NCBI GenBank assembly: GCA_963699225.1
Contig: OY969423.1
Span: 2,774,738 to 2,838,737, forward strand
Direction of reading: 5' to 3'
Source: VRUE01 sp963699225
GTDB lineage: Bacteria; Actinomycetota; Thermoleophilia; Solirubrobacterales; 70-9
Length of the DNA: 64,000 nt
Shown here one piece after another: positions 17,701 through 24,352 of this stretch. Both the position numbers and the translations under genes were made by a program. Within the stretch, counting starts at the first letter, position 1. Each line of letters begins with the position of its first letter. The notes beneath the pieces were generated by a model. It had not been told where the DNA came from. It was given only the letters and a program-made list of their open reading frames with translations, and did not search any database.

Positions 17701-18048
17701 CTGCCCGACCTGGTGGTTGCCCTCAAGGGCCCGGCCTCCCAGCCGATCGAAGTGGTCCTCGCCGGAAAGGTCGACACCTTCCACAAGGGACTCAGGAACA
17801 CCTTCGAAGCAGTCCCCGACGCCCCGGTCTCCAAGTTCGTCCTTGAAATGCAGGGCGGACCGAAGAAGGGCCTGATCGAAAACTCGGCCAACATCTGCAA
17901 GGCCTCCAACAAGGCCACGGTGCTGATGGACGGCCAGAACGGCAAGGCCTGGGACACCCAGCCGGTGCTGAAGACCTCCTGTGGGGGGAAGGGGCGCAAG
18001 GGCGGGAAGAAGGGGCACAAGAGGCATAGGAGTCGGCTAGCCTCATAA
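14743..18048 (+). CDS. Large secreted Cys-containing repeat protein
   Basis: 1101 residues, unrecognised family. A signal peptide (LRIAAFLATLCALLATASLASAA) follows a short basic start. ATG 14743 overlaps the previous stop, and ATG 14782 (GGGAGAG upstream) is an alternative. An early DUF11-like stretch (NVGAAPIEGGYSIDDTLPSG) precedes an internal repeat built around C-P-x2-S-x-(I/V/Y)-G. Copies are GCPDDTQIG, NCPSDSKIGSVEVRTPLLE, SCPASSEVGTADV and ACPAASIYGKATAITPLLD. After the second and fourth copies comes the unit NPLEGAVYL / SPLQGPVYL. The C-terminal 20 residues are Lys/Arg/His/Gly-rich like the tail of the preceding protein. The shared tail type and translational overlap suggest the two proteins act together outside the cell. 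Confidence 0.7.
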   Translation: MSKAGEQMGENKTMRNHLRIAAFLATLCALLATASLASAAEPGAKPGWRLLAIPYPANFAPGAKSTSRQEGPGYALVATNVGAAPIEGGYSIDDTLPSGVVPSSSEAPYGEFGAEFGPEKGELDCVAVGQTVTCSTIETLYPGQQVKAYVPLEIEAGAPDTVVNHALVEGGEAEPATATVPTTVSSEPAPLGFLPESAGAHGSVTNADGSTATLAGSHPYQLTVGMNFNTNSEDGNTAFVPGGGVRDISGEVPRGMVINPNAVPQCEEVDLENEAVGCPDDTQIGLLSLSVSGAGERASVSMHPLYNMVPPAGMPAEFAFEVLGGIYIHLLGRVRSDGDYGLSADVRNITAQLGVLGDEAIFWGNPTDSGHDQMRGDCVTSGGSCPLKEELHAAAVTMPSSCTSEPIDTLLHMTNWLGEEAEDSYESVDGNGSPVGIDGCNSLQFEPTLEARPTTSLADSPSGLDFNLHQPQEEDFVGRSTANLKDTTVTLPAGMALNPSAGSGLGGCTPQQLGEDGTKPANCPSDSKIGSVEVRTPLLENPLEGAVYLATPFDNPFNSLLGIYIAVEDPQTGVVAKLPGKVTADPSTGQLTTTVEESPELPLEDVKLHLFNGPRAALTTPATCGQYTTTSTLTPWSTPEGADAHPVDSFETTTSPQGGNCPRNAGEAPNKPSFSAGTISPQAGAYSPFVLHISREDGTQRIAGIDTTLPKGLTGKLAGVAQCSDAGIAQALSRTKSNEGAIEQAHPSCPASSEVGTADVAAGSGITPIHVGAHAYMAGPYKGAPLSVVVITPAVAGPFDLGVVTTRVALYVDPETAKIHAVSDPLPQILDGIPLDVRSINLELGRPGFTLNPTSCDPSSVLGSATSPLGASAALSSPFQVGGCSALPFKPNLAISIKGATKRGGHPALKAVATAKPGEANIGRVSVALPPTEFLDQGNIKTICTKVQFSANACPAASIYGKATAITPLLDSPLQGPVYLRSSTHKLPDLVVALKGPASQPIEVVLAGKVDTFHKGLRNTFEAVPDAPVSKFVLEMQGGPKKGLIENSANICKASNKATVLMDGQNGKAWDTQPVLKTSCGGKGRKGGKKGHKRHRSRLAS

Positions 18049-18051
18049 AAA

Positions 18052-18093
18052 CCACGTGCGTATCTTGACAAACGCGAACTGACGTGTTTGTAT
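18052..18093 (+). promoter_or_regulatory. Promoter of the TetR B-TetR C pair, homologous to the one at 9954-9995
   Basis: TTGACA at 18065-18070, a 17-base spacer and TTGTAT at 18088-18093. The flanks align with the collagen-locus promoter: both begin ACCACG, continue GCGTA or TCGTA, have TTGACAAA after it and GTGTTT before the -10, and both run into GGTATG about 30 bases later. The arms CACGTGCGT and ACTGACGTG are an imperfect version of the inverted repeat there. In this copy the ATG of GGTATG is the TetR start. Confidence 0.65.
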
Positions 18094-18126
18094 TTCGACT
18101 CGGCCTCCAATGAGAACTGAGTCGGT

Positions 18127-18846
18127 ATGACCGCTGAGCAGGACACCGCCCCCAACCGCCGTTCGCGCGGCTCGCGCCGCCGCCCGGACCTACCGCCTCC
18201 CAGCGTCAAGAAGATCCCGCCTCGCTCAGGGCTCTCCCGCGGCGAGGTAATCGCCAACCAGCGGGCTCGCATATTCAGCGGCTTTGCCGCTGCTCTCGCC
18301 TACCATGGCTACGAGGACACCAAGGTCACCGACATCGTCGAACTGTCCGGTGTCTCCCGGGCGACCTTCTACGAGCGCTTCGAGAGCAAGGAGCTCTGCT
18401 TTGCGGCGGCTTACGAGGATGGGGTGGAGCGGCTCGCGGCTGTGGTGGGGGAGGCGGCAACGAGCGAGCGCGGCTGGGCCAATCAGCTTTCCGCCGGACT
18501 GATGGCAGGGCTGGAATTTCTCGCGGCAGATCCGTCCCTTGCGCATCTCCTCTTCGTCGAGTCGCTTGCCGCTGCCCGGCCCGCCCGGCTCGAGCACGAG
18601 CGGTCCCTGGAGCGGCTGGCAGAGGTTCTCCGGCCACCGGTTGCCGACCCTCGAGGTAGGGCCGCCGTCTCTCAGGAGACGGCTCGCATCCTGGCCGGCG
18701 GCCTCGCCTCCCACCTCTCCGGCCGTATCCTCGCCGGCGAAGCTGAGCGGCTACCCGAGCTGCACGACCCGCTGCTCCAGTACCTCCTCGCCCCGTCGCT
18801 GGCGGCTTTGCGCACCACGGATGAGCGACGAGCCGCCGCGCTTTGA
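18127..18846 (+). CDS. TetR-family regulator (TetR B)
   Basis: 239 residues. An Arg/Pro-rich N-terminal extension of about 45 residues precedes the TetR HTH (FSGFAAALAYHGYEDTKVTD, then IVELSGVSRATFYERF, SKELCFAAAYEDGV). The C-terminal domain contains LAHLLFVESLAAARPARLEH and LERLAEVLRP, close to segments of TetR C and TetR A. No Shine-Dalgarno sequence is evident before ATG 18127, about 27 bases after the predicted transcription start. The last 26 bases overlap TetR C, so the pair is one transcript. It lies directly after the secreted-protein genes. Ligand unknown. Confidence 0.85.
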   Translation: MTAEQDTAPNRRSRGSRRRPDLPPPSVKKIPPRSGLSRGEVIANQRARIFSGFAAALAYHGYEDTKVTDIVELSGVSRATFYERFESKELCFAAAYEDGVERLAAVVGEAATSERGWANQLSAGLMAGLEFLAADPSLAHLLFVESLAAARPARLEHERSLERLAEVLRPPVADPRGRAAVSQETARILAGGLASHLSGRILAGEAERLPELHDPLLQYLLAPSLAALRTTDERRAAAL

Positions 18847-19504
18847 TCCGGCCGGCTTCGCCGAGCTGCCGGACAAGCTCGCCCTCGGCCAGCTGCCGCC
18901 CGGCCGCCACGGCCTGCCGCGCTCTTTTGTGGTGCGCAACCAGCGCCTGCGCATCGTCGCTGGCCTGCTGCGGGTGCTGCCGCGTCATGGTTACGCCGAG
19001 ACAACGGTCGGTCAGATCATCAGTGAGGCCCGCGTCTCTCGCTCCGCCTTCTACAGCCAGTTCGCCGGCAAGGAGGAGTGCTTTCTGGAGGCATATGAGC
19101 TCGGTGGCGGCTGGCTCTGCGACGGGGTGGAGGCGGCAGTCGCGGACCAGTCCTGGCCAGACCGGGTTCGCGTCGGCGTCGGCGAGACCCTGCGCATGCT
19201 CGCCGCCAACCCCCCGCTGGCCCACCTGATCGCGATCGAGGCGCTGCAGGCCGGCTCGGCCGCACGTCAGCTCCAACAGGCAAGCCTCACCCGCCTCGCC
19301 GAGATCCTCCGGCTAGGCCGGCCGGAGCGGCCCGAGTTGCCCGCCGACCTGGAGCAGCTATTGCTCGGCGGAGCCCTCTCCGTGGTCTCCCGGCATGTCG
19401 AACAGGGCCGGGTCGAGCAACTGCCCGAGATCGAGGCCGCCCTGGTCGAGTGCCTGCTGATTCCCTACCTTGGACCGGGGGAAAGCAAGCGAATTGCCGC
19501 ATAG
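18821..19504 (+). CDS. TetR-family regulator (TetR C)
   Basis: 227 residues. HTH near residues 35-80 (IVAGLLRVLPRHGYAETTVG, then IISEARVSRSAFYSQF, GKEECFLEAYELGG). The ligand-binding part has LAHLIAIEALQAGSAARQLQ and LTRLAEILRLG, resembling TetR B. The frame is open far upstream inside TetR B, but ATG 18821 (MSDEPPRFDPAGF) gives a normal-length TetR and overlaps the previous gene by 26 bases. Two related TetR proteins made from one mRNA could form heterodimers or act in sequence; that is inference. Confidence 0.83.
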   Translation: MSDEPPRFDPAGFAELPDKLALGQLPPGRHGLPRSFVVRNQRLRIVAGLLRVLPRHGYAETTVGQIISEARVSRSAFYSQFAGKEECFLEAYELGGGWLCDGVEAAVADQSWPDRVRVGVGETLRMLAANPPLAHLIAIEALQAGSAARQLQQASLTRLAEILRLGRPERPELPADLEQLLLGGALSVVSRHVEQGRVEQLPEIEAALVECLLIPYLGPGESKRIAA

Positions 19505-19532
19505 CCAAGCCTCGCTATACTTTTTGAAGTAA
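19494..19532 (+). promoter_or_regulatory. moeZ-cysO promoter with palindromic element shared with cysM
   Basis: TTGCCG (19494-19499), 16 bases, TATACT (19516-19521). The 20 bases 19513-19532 (CGCTATACTTTTTGAAGTAA) are identical to 21086-21105 before cysM. The element contains TACTT-TTTG-AAGTA, a small palindrome overlapping the -10. Exact 20-base identity at two promoters of one pathway points to a common regulator; its identity is unknown. Confidence 0.7.
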
Positions 19533-19559
19533 TGCTGATCCGGATTTAGGAGATTGTCA

Positions 19560-20756
19560 GTGGCGAACGGTGCGGACGCGCAGGTAAAGACCCCAGTCGA
19601 GGAGATCGAGCCGTTCGAGGCTGCGCAGGAGATCGAAGGCGGCGACGTCGTCCTGATCGACACGCGCGAGCCGCACGAGTACCAAGAGGCCCACCTCGAG
19701 GACGGCAAGCTGGTCCCGCCTGGCCTGCTGCGCGACGAAATCGCCACCGCCGCGCCCGACAAGTCCGCCCGCACGATCATCTACTGCCGCAGCGGCAACC
19801 GCTCCTACAAGGCGGCCGAACAGCTGGAAGCGCTCGGTTACACCGACGTCGCCTCGATGGCCGGCGGCATCCTCGCCTGGCAGGAGCAGGGGCTGCCCGT
19901 TATCGCCGCCGATGGGATGACCGCCGAGCAGCGCGACCGCTACTCGCGCCACACGCTGCTGCCTGAGGTCGGGGTCGACGGCCAGGTGAAGATGCTGAAC
20001 GCCAAGGTGCTGCTGCTCGGCGCTGGCGGGCTCGGAGCGCCGACCGCGCTCTATCTCGCCGCGGCCGGGATCGGCACGATCGGACTCGTCGACGACGACG
20101 TCGTCGACGCCTCCAACCTGCAGCGCCAGGTGATCCACAACACCGAGCGGATCGGGATGGCGAAGACCGCCTCGGCCCGCATCTTCATCGAAGGGCTGAA
20201 CCCCGACGTCAAGGTCGTCGAGCACAACGGCCGGCTCGACGCGAGCAACATCCTCGACGTGATCTCCGATTACGACATCATCGTCGACGGCGCCGACAAC
20301 TTCCCCACTCGTTACCTGCTGAACGACGCCTCGGTGCGCCTGCGCAAGCCGGTCGTCTCCGCCTCGATTCTCGGCTTCGACGGCCAGATTTCGACCTTTG
20401 CCCCCTTCGAGGGCCCCTGCTACCGCTGCCTCTACCCGACCCCGCCGCCGGCCGAGCTGGCGCCGAGCTGCTCGGCCAACGGGGTGCTCGGGGTGATGGC
20501 GGGGACCATGGGCACCCTGCAGGCCAACGAGGTGATCAAGCTGATCCTCGGCAAAGGCGAACCGCTGATCGGGCGCCTCTTGCTCTACGACGCGTTGGGC
20601 ACCCGCTTCACCGAGCTGAAGGTCCGCCGCGACCCCGAGTGCCCGATCTGCGGCGAGGGGGCCGAGCAGATCCCGGAGTCGGAGATGGGGAAGTTCCCCG
20701 ACTACGACGCCTTCTGCGCCGGCGCCGGCGGCGACCGCCAGACGCTGGCCTCCTAG
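19560..20756 (+). CDS. Rhodanese-ThiF/MoeB fusion, probable CysO sulfurylase (MoeZ-like)
   Basis: 398 residues with two modules. Residues 1-115 are a rhodanese domain (VLIDTREPHEYQEAHLEDG; active-site loop IIYCRSGNRS with the persulfide Cys). The rest is an E1-like adenylating domain (RYSRHTLLPEVGVDGQVK, nucleotide loop LLLGAGGLGAPTALYLAAAG, VDDDVVDASNLQRQV, zinc cysteines in CYRCLYP and PECPICG). In mycobacterial MoeZ the rhodanese is C-terminal; here it leads. GTG 19560 is chosen, seven bases after TTAGGAG. The neighbour is cysO, so the likely job is adenylation and thiocarboxylation of the CysO C-terminus. Use in molybdopterin or thiouridine synthesis as well is possible. Confidence 0.88.
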   Translation: MANGADAQVKTPVEEIEPFEAAQEIEGGDVVLIDTREPHEYQEAHLEDGKLVPPGLLRDEIATAAPDKSARTIIYCRSGNRSYKAAEQLEALGYTDVASMAGGILAWQEQGLPVIAADGMTAEQRDRYSRHTLLPEVGVDGQVKMLNAKVLLLGAGGLGAPTALYLAAAGIGTIGLVDDDVVDASNLQRQVIHNTERIGMAKTASARIFIEGLNPDVKVVEHNGRLDASNILDVISDYDIIVDGADNFPTRYLLNDASVRLRKPVVSASILGFDGQISTFAPFEGPCYRCLYPTPPPAELAPSCSANGVLGVMAGTMGTLQANEVIKLILGKGEPLIGRLLLYDALGTRFTELKVRRDPECPICGEGAEQIPESEMGKFPDYDAFCAGAGGDRQTLAS

Positions 20757-20774
20757 GCTAGGATCACCGCCCTC

Positions 20775-21047
20775 ATGGCGACCGTTCGCATACCTCCAGT
20801 GCTGCGCCCCCAGACCGGCGGGCAGGCCGAAGTCGAGGCCGCCGGCTCCAACGTTGGCGAGGTCCTGCGCGCGCTCACGGCCGAGCACCCCGGTACCGAG
20901 GAGCAGCTCTTCGGCGAGGACGGCGACCTAAACCGCTACGTCAACGTTTACCTAAATGACGAGGACGTCCGCGTCCTCGACGGTCTCGGCACCGCGGTCA
21001 AGGAGGGCGACACCGTCGTCATCCTGCCGGCCATGGCCGGCGGTTGA
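20775..21047 (+). CDS. cysO: CysO ubiquitin-fold sulfur carrier protein
   Basis: 90 residues, ThiS/MoaD/CysO fold. It begins MATVRIPPVLRPQTGGQ, shows NVGEVLRALTAEHPGTEEQL and YVNVYLNDEDVRVLDGLGTAV, and ends ILPAMAGG. The free Gly-Gly C-terminus is the site of thiocarboxylation. The PPVLRP segment and AMAGG ending match the CysO branch. In the known mycobacterial pathway CysO-COSH gives its sulfur to O-phosphoserine bound to CysM, and Mec then releases cysteine. All partners are encoded within 4 kb here. Start ATG 20775 follows moeZ by 18 bases. Confidence 0.92.
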   Translation: MATVRIPPVLRPQTGGQAEVEAAGSNVGEVLRALTAEHPGTEEQLFGEDGDLNRYVNVYLNDEDVRVLDGLGTAVKEGDTVVILPAMAGG

Positions 21048-21085
21048 AAAAGCCTTCGTAAATCTCCCACGGGCCCAACGCCCGA

Positions 21086-21105
21086 CGCTATACTTTTTGA
21101 AGTAA
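21086..21105 (+). promoter_or_regulatory. cysM promoter element identical to that of moeZ-cysO
   Basis: Exact second copy of the 20-base element at 19513-19532, including TATACT and the TACTT/AAGTA dyad. It stands 14 bases before the cysM ATG. The -35 region here is poor, which would fit a promoter needing an activator or simply an AT-rich -10-driven promoter. Confidence 0.7.
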
Positions 21106-21119
21106 GGGACTGGCGAGCG

Positions 21120-22079
21120 ATGTCTGAACTACTCAACCGACCCTGCGGGGGCCGCTTCGGCAACATCGTCGAGTCGATCGGTAATACGCCGCTGGTCGAG
21201 CTGCCGCGTCTCTCGCCGAATCCCGACGTTCGCATCTACGCCAAGCTCGAGGGGCACAACCCGACCGGCTCGGTCAAGGACCGTGTCGCCAAGTCGATGA
21301 TCGAGGCGGCCGAGGCCGACGGCCTGATCCTGCCCGGCCAGACGATCCTCGAGCCGACCTCGGGCAACACCGGCATCGCCCTGGCGATGATCTGCAGCCG
21401 CAAGGGCTACAAGCTGAAGGTGGTGATGCCCGACAACGTCACCGCCGAGCGTGCCCAGCTGTTGACCATGTACGGGGCCGAGATCGTCTACTCCGAGGGG
21501 CCTAAGGGCTCCAACGGCGCGGTCGAGGTAGCGCTGGAGATGGCCCAGGACTCGCAGTACTACATGCCCTACCAGTACGGCAACGAGGCCAACCCCAACG
21601 CCCACTACTACGGCACCGCGGTCGAGATCCTCGAAGAGCTCGACGAGGTGACCGCCTTCGTCGGCGGCCTCGGCACCGGCGGCACCCTGATGGGCAACGG
21701 CCGCCGGCTCAAGGAGGAGAACCCCGAGACCCTGATCGTCGCTGCCGAGCCGATGCAGGGCGAGCTGGTCGACGGCCTGCGCTCGCTCGACGACGGCTTC
21801 ATCCCGCCGATCATCGACATCACTTTGCTCGACCGCAAGATCATGGTCTCCAACCGCGACGCGATCGTCTGGACCCGCAAGCTGCTCCACGAGGAGGGCG
21901 TCTTTGCCGGCGTCTCCTCCGGCGCGATCGCCCGCATCGCCAATCGCATCGCCGGCGAGCTCGAGGGCGGCAACGTCGTCTTCCTGATCCCCGACGACGG
22001 CTGGAAGTACCTCTCCTCCGGCGTCTACACCAAGCCGATCGAGGAGATCGAAAACCTCGATTCCACAGTCTGGTGGTAG
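21120..22079 (+). CDS. cysM: CysM-type cysteine synthase (CysO-dependent)
   Basis: 319-residue PLP enzyme of the cysteine synthase family. Motifs are SIGNTPLVELPRL, the PLP lysine in PTGSVKDRVA near residue 50, the TSGNTGIALAM substrate loop, GGLGTGGTLMGNGRRLKEEN for phosphate binding, and SSGAIA near the end. The C-terminus (LSSGVYTKPIEEIENL... ending WW) is extended, as in M. tuberculosis CysM, which uses O-phosphoserine and CysO-thiocarboxylate. Context (cysO upstream, mec downstream) supports that branch over a plain O-acetylserine sulfhydrylase. The gene has its own copy of the shared promoter element. Confidence 0.92.
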   Translation: MSELLNRPCGGRFGNIVESIGNTPLVELPRLSPNPDVRIYAKLEGHNPTGSVKDRVAKSMIEAAEADGLILPGQTILEPTSGNTGIALAMICSRKGYKLKVVMPDNVTAERAQLLTMYGAEIVYSEGPKGSNGAVEVALEMAQDSQYYMPYQYGNEANPNAHYYGTAVEILEELDEVTAFVGGLGTGGTLMGNGRRLKEENPETLIVAAEPMQGELVDGLRSLDDGFIPPIIDITLLDRKIMVSNRDAIVWTRKLLHEEGVFAGVSSGAIARIANRIAGELEGGNVVFLIPDDGWKYLSSGVYTKPIEEIENLDSTVWW

Positions 22080-22162
22080 CTGGCTCCGAACGGCGCACCG
22101 CAACTCACCGTCGGCCCTGTGTTTGATCAGCCGTCGGATCGTCCAACGAGCTAGAGGTGGGG

Positions 22163-23680
22163 ATGTCGAAGCTTCCGAAGTGTTTCGCCACGGCGCTTGC
22201 GGTTTGCGCTCTGGCACTGACGCTAACCGCGACGGCGGGCGCGGCGCCGGCTGATCTGGACCGGGCGTTCGGTGGCGACGGGATCGTTCAGGTGGAAGGC
22301 GGGGGAGGCCCAAGCTTCTCTCCGGAAGCGACCGCCCGGATGGCGATCGGCCCCCACGACGAAGTCTTTGTCCTCTACTCGATCCCCAGTCCCTGTACCG
22401 GCAATCCCAGCGAGTGCACGATCGACCTCGCGGTTTCCCGCTACAGCGCGGACGGCAGCCGCGACCCGTCCTTCGGAGTCGGCCCCGGATCCACGCTGAC
22501 CGTCCACCAGAACCCGCTCGCGTACGAGTTCCAGCTCGCCGTCGGCCCAGACGGGAAGCCGGTGGTCGCGGCCTATGACGCCGGCACGATGCTGATCGCC
22601 CGCTTCGACCTCGCCGGCCACCTGGACGGCACCTTTGGCGCCGGTGGCAGCGTTCACGGAGGCTTCCCCGAAGGCGTCTTCAGCGAGCCCTCGGTGGCGG
22701 TGCAGACGGACGGCAAGATCGTCGTCGGCGCCGAGGGCACCCACGACAACGGCATCTCCAACCTCCTCCTGGCTCGTTTGCAGCCTAACGGCGAACGCGA
22801 TTCCAGCTTCGGCAACGGCGGCGAAGTGGTGGCGCCCGAGGCGACCCGCGGCCGGCCGGCGGGGATCATGCTGGGTACCGACGGCAAGATCTCCGTGGCC
22901 AGCCCTCGCTGCTGCGGCGGCTCGCCGCTGTTTGGCAACGGAATCAGCTTCGCGCGGTTCCTTTCCAACGGTCAGCCCGACCCCGGCCTGGCTGGATCGG
23001 GCCATCTCCTCTTCTCGACGCCGGGAGTTCAGGGCACAGTCGAGGGAGCAGCGCTGGCGCCTGACGGTGGAGTCGTGATTGCCTTCGAAGAAGAAGGCAG
23101 CAACGTCTCCACGATCGGAAATGTGGTCAAGTTCACCCCTGGCGGCACCGTCGACAGCGGCTTCGGCAACGGTGGGCGGGTGCGACTTTTCAAGCGCGTC
23201 GGCGCGGTTACGCCCTCGGCAATCGCAGTCGACTCGAAGGGCCGAATCGTCGGCCTGGGCTGGGCCGGACGCGTAGTCGCCTTCCGCCTGCGCGCCGATG
23301 GCAGCACCGATCGAACCTTCAATGGCGGACAGCAGCGAATCACTGAGTTCGGCGGCAATCAGGAGGCGCCGCTCGGGATTGGACTGCAATCCAGTGGCCG
23401 CATCGTCGCGCTTGGCGAAACAAGTTGCTGTGGACCAAAGCAGTTCGCGCTGATCGGATTGCGCGGTGGCACGGATCGCACTCGTTGCCAAGGAAAGCGG
23501 GCGACGATCGTTGGCACCCAGGGGCCCGACGAAATCACCGGTACGCCGCGCCGCGACGTGATCGCGGCGCTTGGCGGCAATGACAAGGTCCGCGGCCTTG
23601 CCGGCGCCGACCTGATCTGCGGCGGCAAGGGCCACGACAAGCTCCTCGGCGGGCCGGGACTCGACCGGATTCGCCAGTAG
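22163..23680 (+). CDS. Secreted delta-60 repeat propeller with RTX-like C-terminus
   Basis: 505 residues. Signal peptide (FATALAVCALALTLTATAGAAPA). About seven delta-60-type units follow, each ending in patterns like DPSFGVGPG, DGTFGAGGSVH, DSSFGNGGEV, DSGFGNGGRV and DRTFNGGQQR, preceded by VQTDGKIVVGAEG-type strands. The last 50 residues contain GTQGPDEITGTPRRDVIAALG and GGNDKVRGLAGADLICGG, RTX-like nonapeptide calcium sites. ATG 22163 is preferred to GTG 22157 because GAGGTGGGG lies just upstream. It separates cysM from mec but has no obvious metabolic link; it is an exported protein of unknown role. Confidence 0.78.
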   Translation: MSKLPKCFATALAVCALALTLTATAGAAPADLDRAFGGDGIVQVEGGGGPSFSPEATARMAIGPHDEVFVLYSIPSPCTGNPSECTIDLAVSRYSADGSRDPSFGVGPGSTLTVHQNPLAYEFQLAVGPDGKPVVAAYDAGTMLIARFDLAGHLDGTFGAGGSVHGGFPEGVFSEPSVAVQTDGKIVVGAEGTHDNGISNLLLARLQPNGERDSSFGNGGEVVAPEATRGRPAGIMLGTDGKISVASPRCCGGSPLFGNGISFARFLSNGQPDPGLAGSGHLLFSTPGVQGTVEGAALAPDGGVVIAFEEEGSNVSTIGNVVKFTPGGTVDSGFGNGGRVRLFKRVGAVTPSAIAVDSKGRIVGLGWAGRVVAFRLRADGSTDRTFNGGQQRITEFGGNQEAPLGIGLQSSGRIVALGETSCCGPKQFALIGLRGGTDRTRCQGKRATIVGTQGPDEITGTPRRDVIAALGGNDKVRGLAGADLICGGKGHDKLLGGPGLDRIRQ

Positions 23681-23727
23681 CGACCCTAGTAGCCGACTGG
23701 ACAGCCGCTCCGCTAGCCTCGATTGCC

Positions 23728-24126
23728 ATGCGGATCTCCCAGTCCCTGATCGATGAGATGGTCGCGCATGCGCGCGAGGACCTGCCCAACGAGTGCTGCG
23801 GCATGGTTGGCGGCGCCGACGGCGAGGCGAGCGTGGTGATCCCGGTCGTCAACTCGGCCGCCAGCCCGCTGCGCTTCGAGATGGACCCGCAGGGCCAGTA
23901 CAACGCGCTGAAGGCGATCGAAGACGACGGCAAAGAGATGCTGGCGATCTACCACTCGCACACCAAGAGTGCCGCCTATCCCTCGCAGACCGACGTCAAC
24001 CAGGCGGTCAACTGGCCCGACGCGATCTACCTGATCGTCTCGCTGCAGGACGAAGGCGCGCCCGAGGTCAAGGGCTACTGGCTGAAAGACCTGGCGATCG
24101 CGGATGCCGAGCTCGTCGTCGAGTAG
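23728..24126 (+). CDS. mec: Mec-type JAMM metallopeptidase (CysO-cysteine hydrolase)
   Basis: 132 residues, single JAB1/MPN+ domain. The JAMM zinc motif is complete: IYHSHTKSAAYPSQTD (HxH, then Ser and Asp), with the upstream catalytic Glu in LPNECCGMVGG. In the known pathway Mec cleaves cysteine from CysO-Cys, regenerating CysO. It is separated from cysM only by the delta-60 gene. ATG 23728 gives the standard N-terminus MRISQSLIDEMVAHAREDLP. The stop overlaps the DUF2007 gene. Confidence 0.92.
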   Translation: MRISQSLIDEMVAHAREDLPNECCGMVGGADGEASVVIPVVNSAASPLRFEMDPQGQYNALKAIEDDGKEMLAIYHSHTKSAAYPSQTDVNQAVNWPDAIYLIVSLQDEGAPEVKGYWLKDLAIADAELVVE

Positions 24127-24352
24127 CGGGCGCCTGATCAAGGTCGCCTTCGCTCAGCACCAGATGGAGGCCGAGATGATCCAGGGCCTGCTCGAGGCGC
24201 ACGGCATCCCGAGCATGGTCCAGCGCAGCGTCGACAACCCTGAGTTCCTGGCCGCGGGCCCGCGCCAGATCCTGGTCCCCGAGGCCGCCGTCGAGGAAGC
24301 GCGCGAAGTGCTTGCCAACGCGCCCGGGGAAAGCCTGCCGGGCGAAGGCTAG
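24104..24352 (+). CDS. DUF2007 small protein
   Basis: 82 residues. After a Ser-rich start (MPSSSSSS) the sequence LIKVAFAQHQMEAEMIQGLL, EAHGIPSMVQR and PRQILVPEAAVEEAREVL matches the DUF2007 (putative signal-transducing/ACT-like) pattern. ATG 24104 overlaps the end of mec by 23 bases; the Ser-rich start may be only an overlap artefact, but no ATG/GTG/TTG lies between it and the conserved part. Function unknown. Confidence 0.75.
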   Translation: MPSSSSSSGRLIKVAFAQHQMEAEMIQGLLEAHGIPSMVQRSVDNPEFLAAGPRQILVPEAAVEEAREVLANAPGESLPGEG

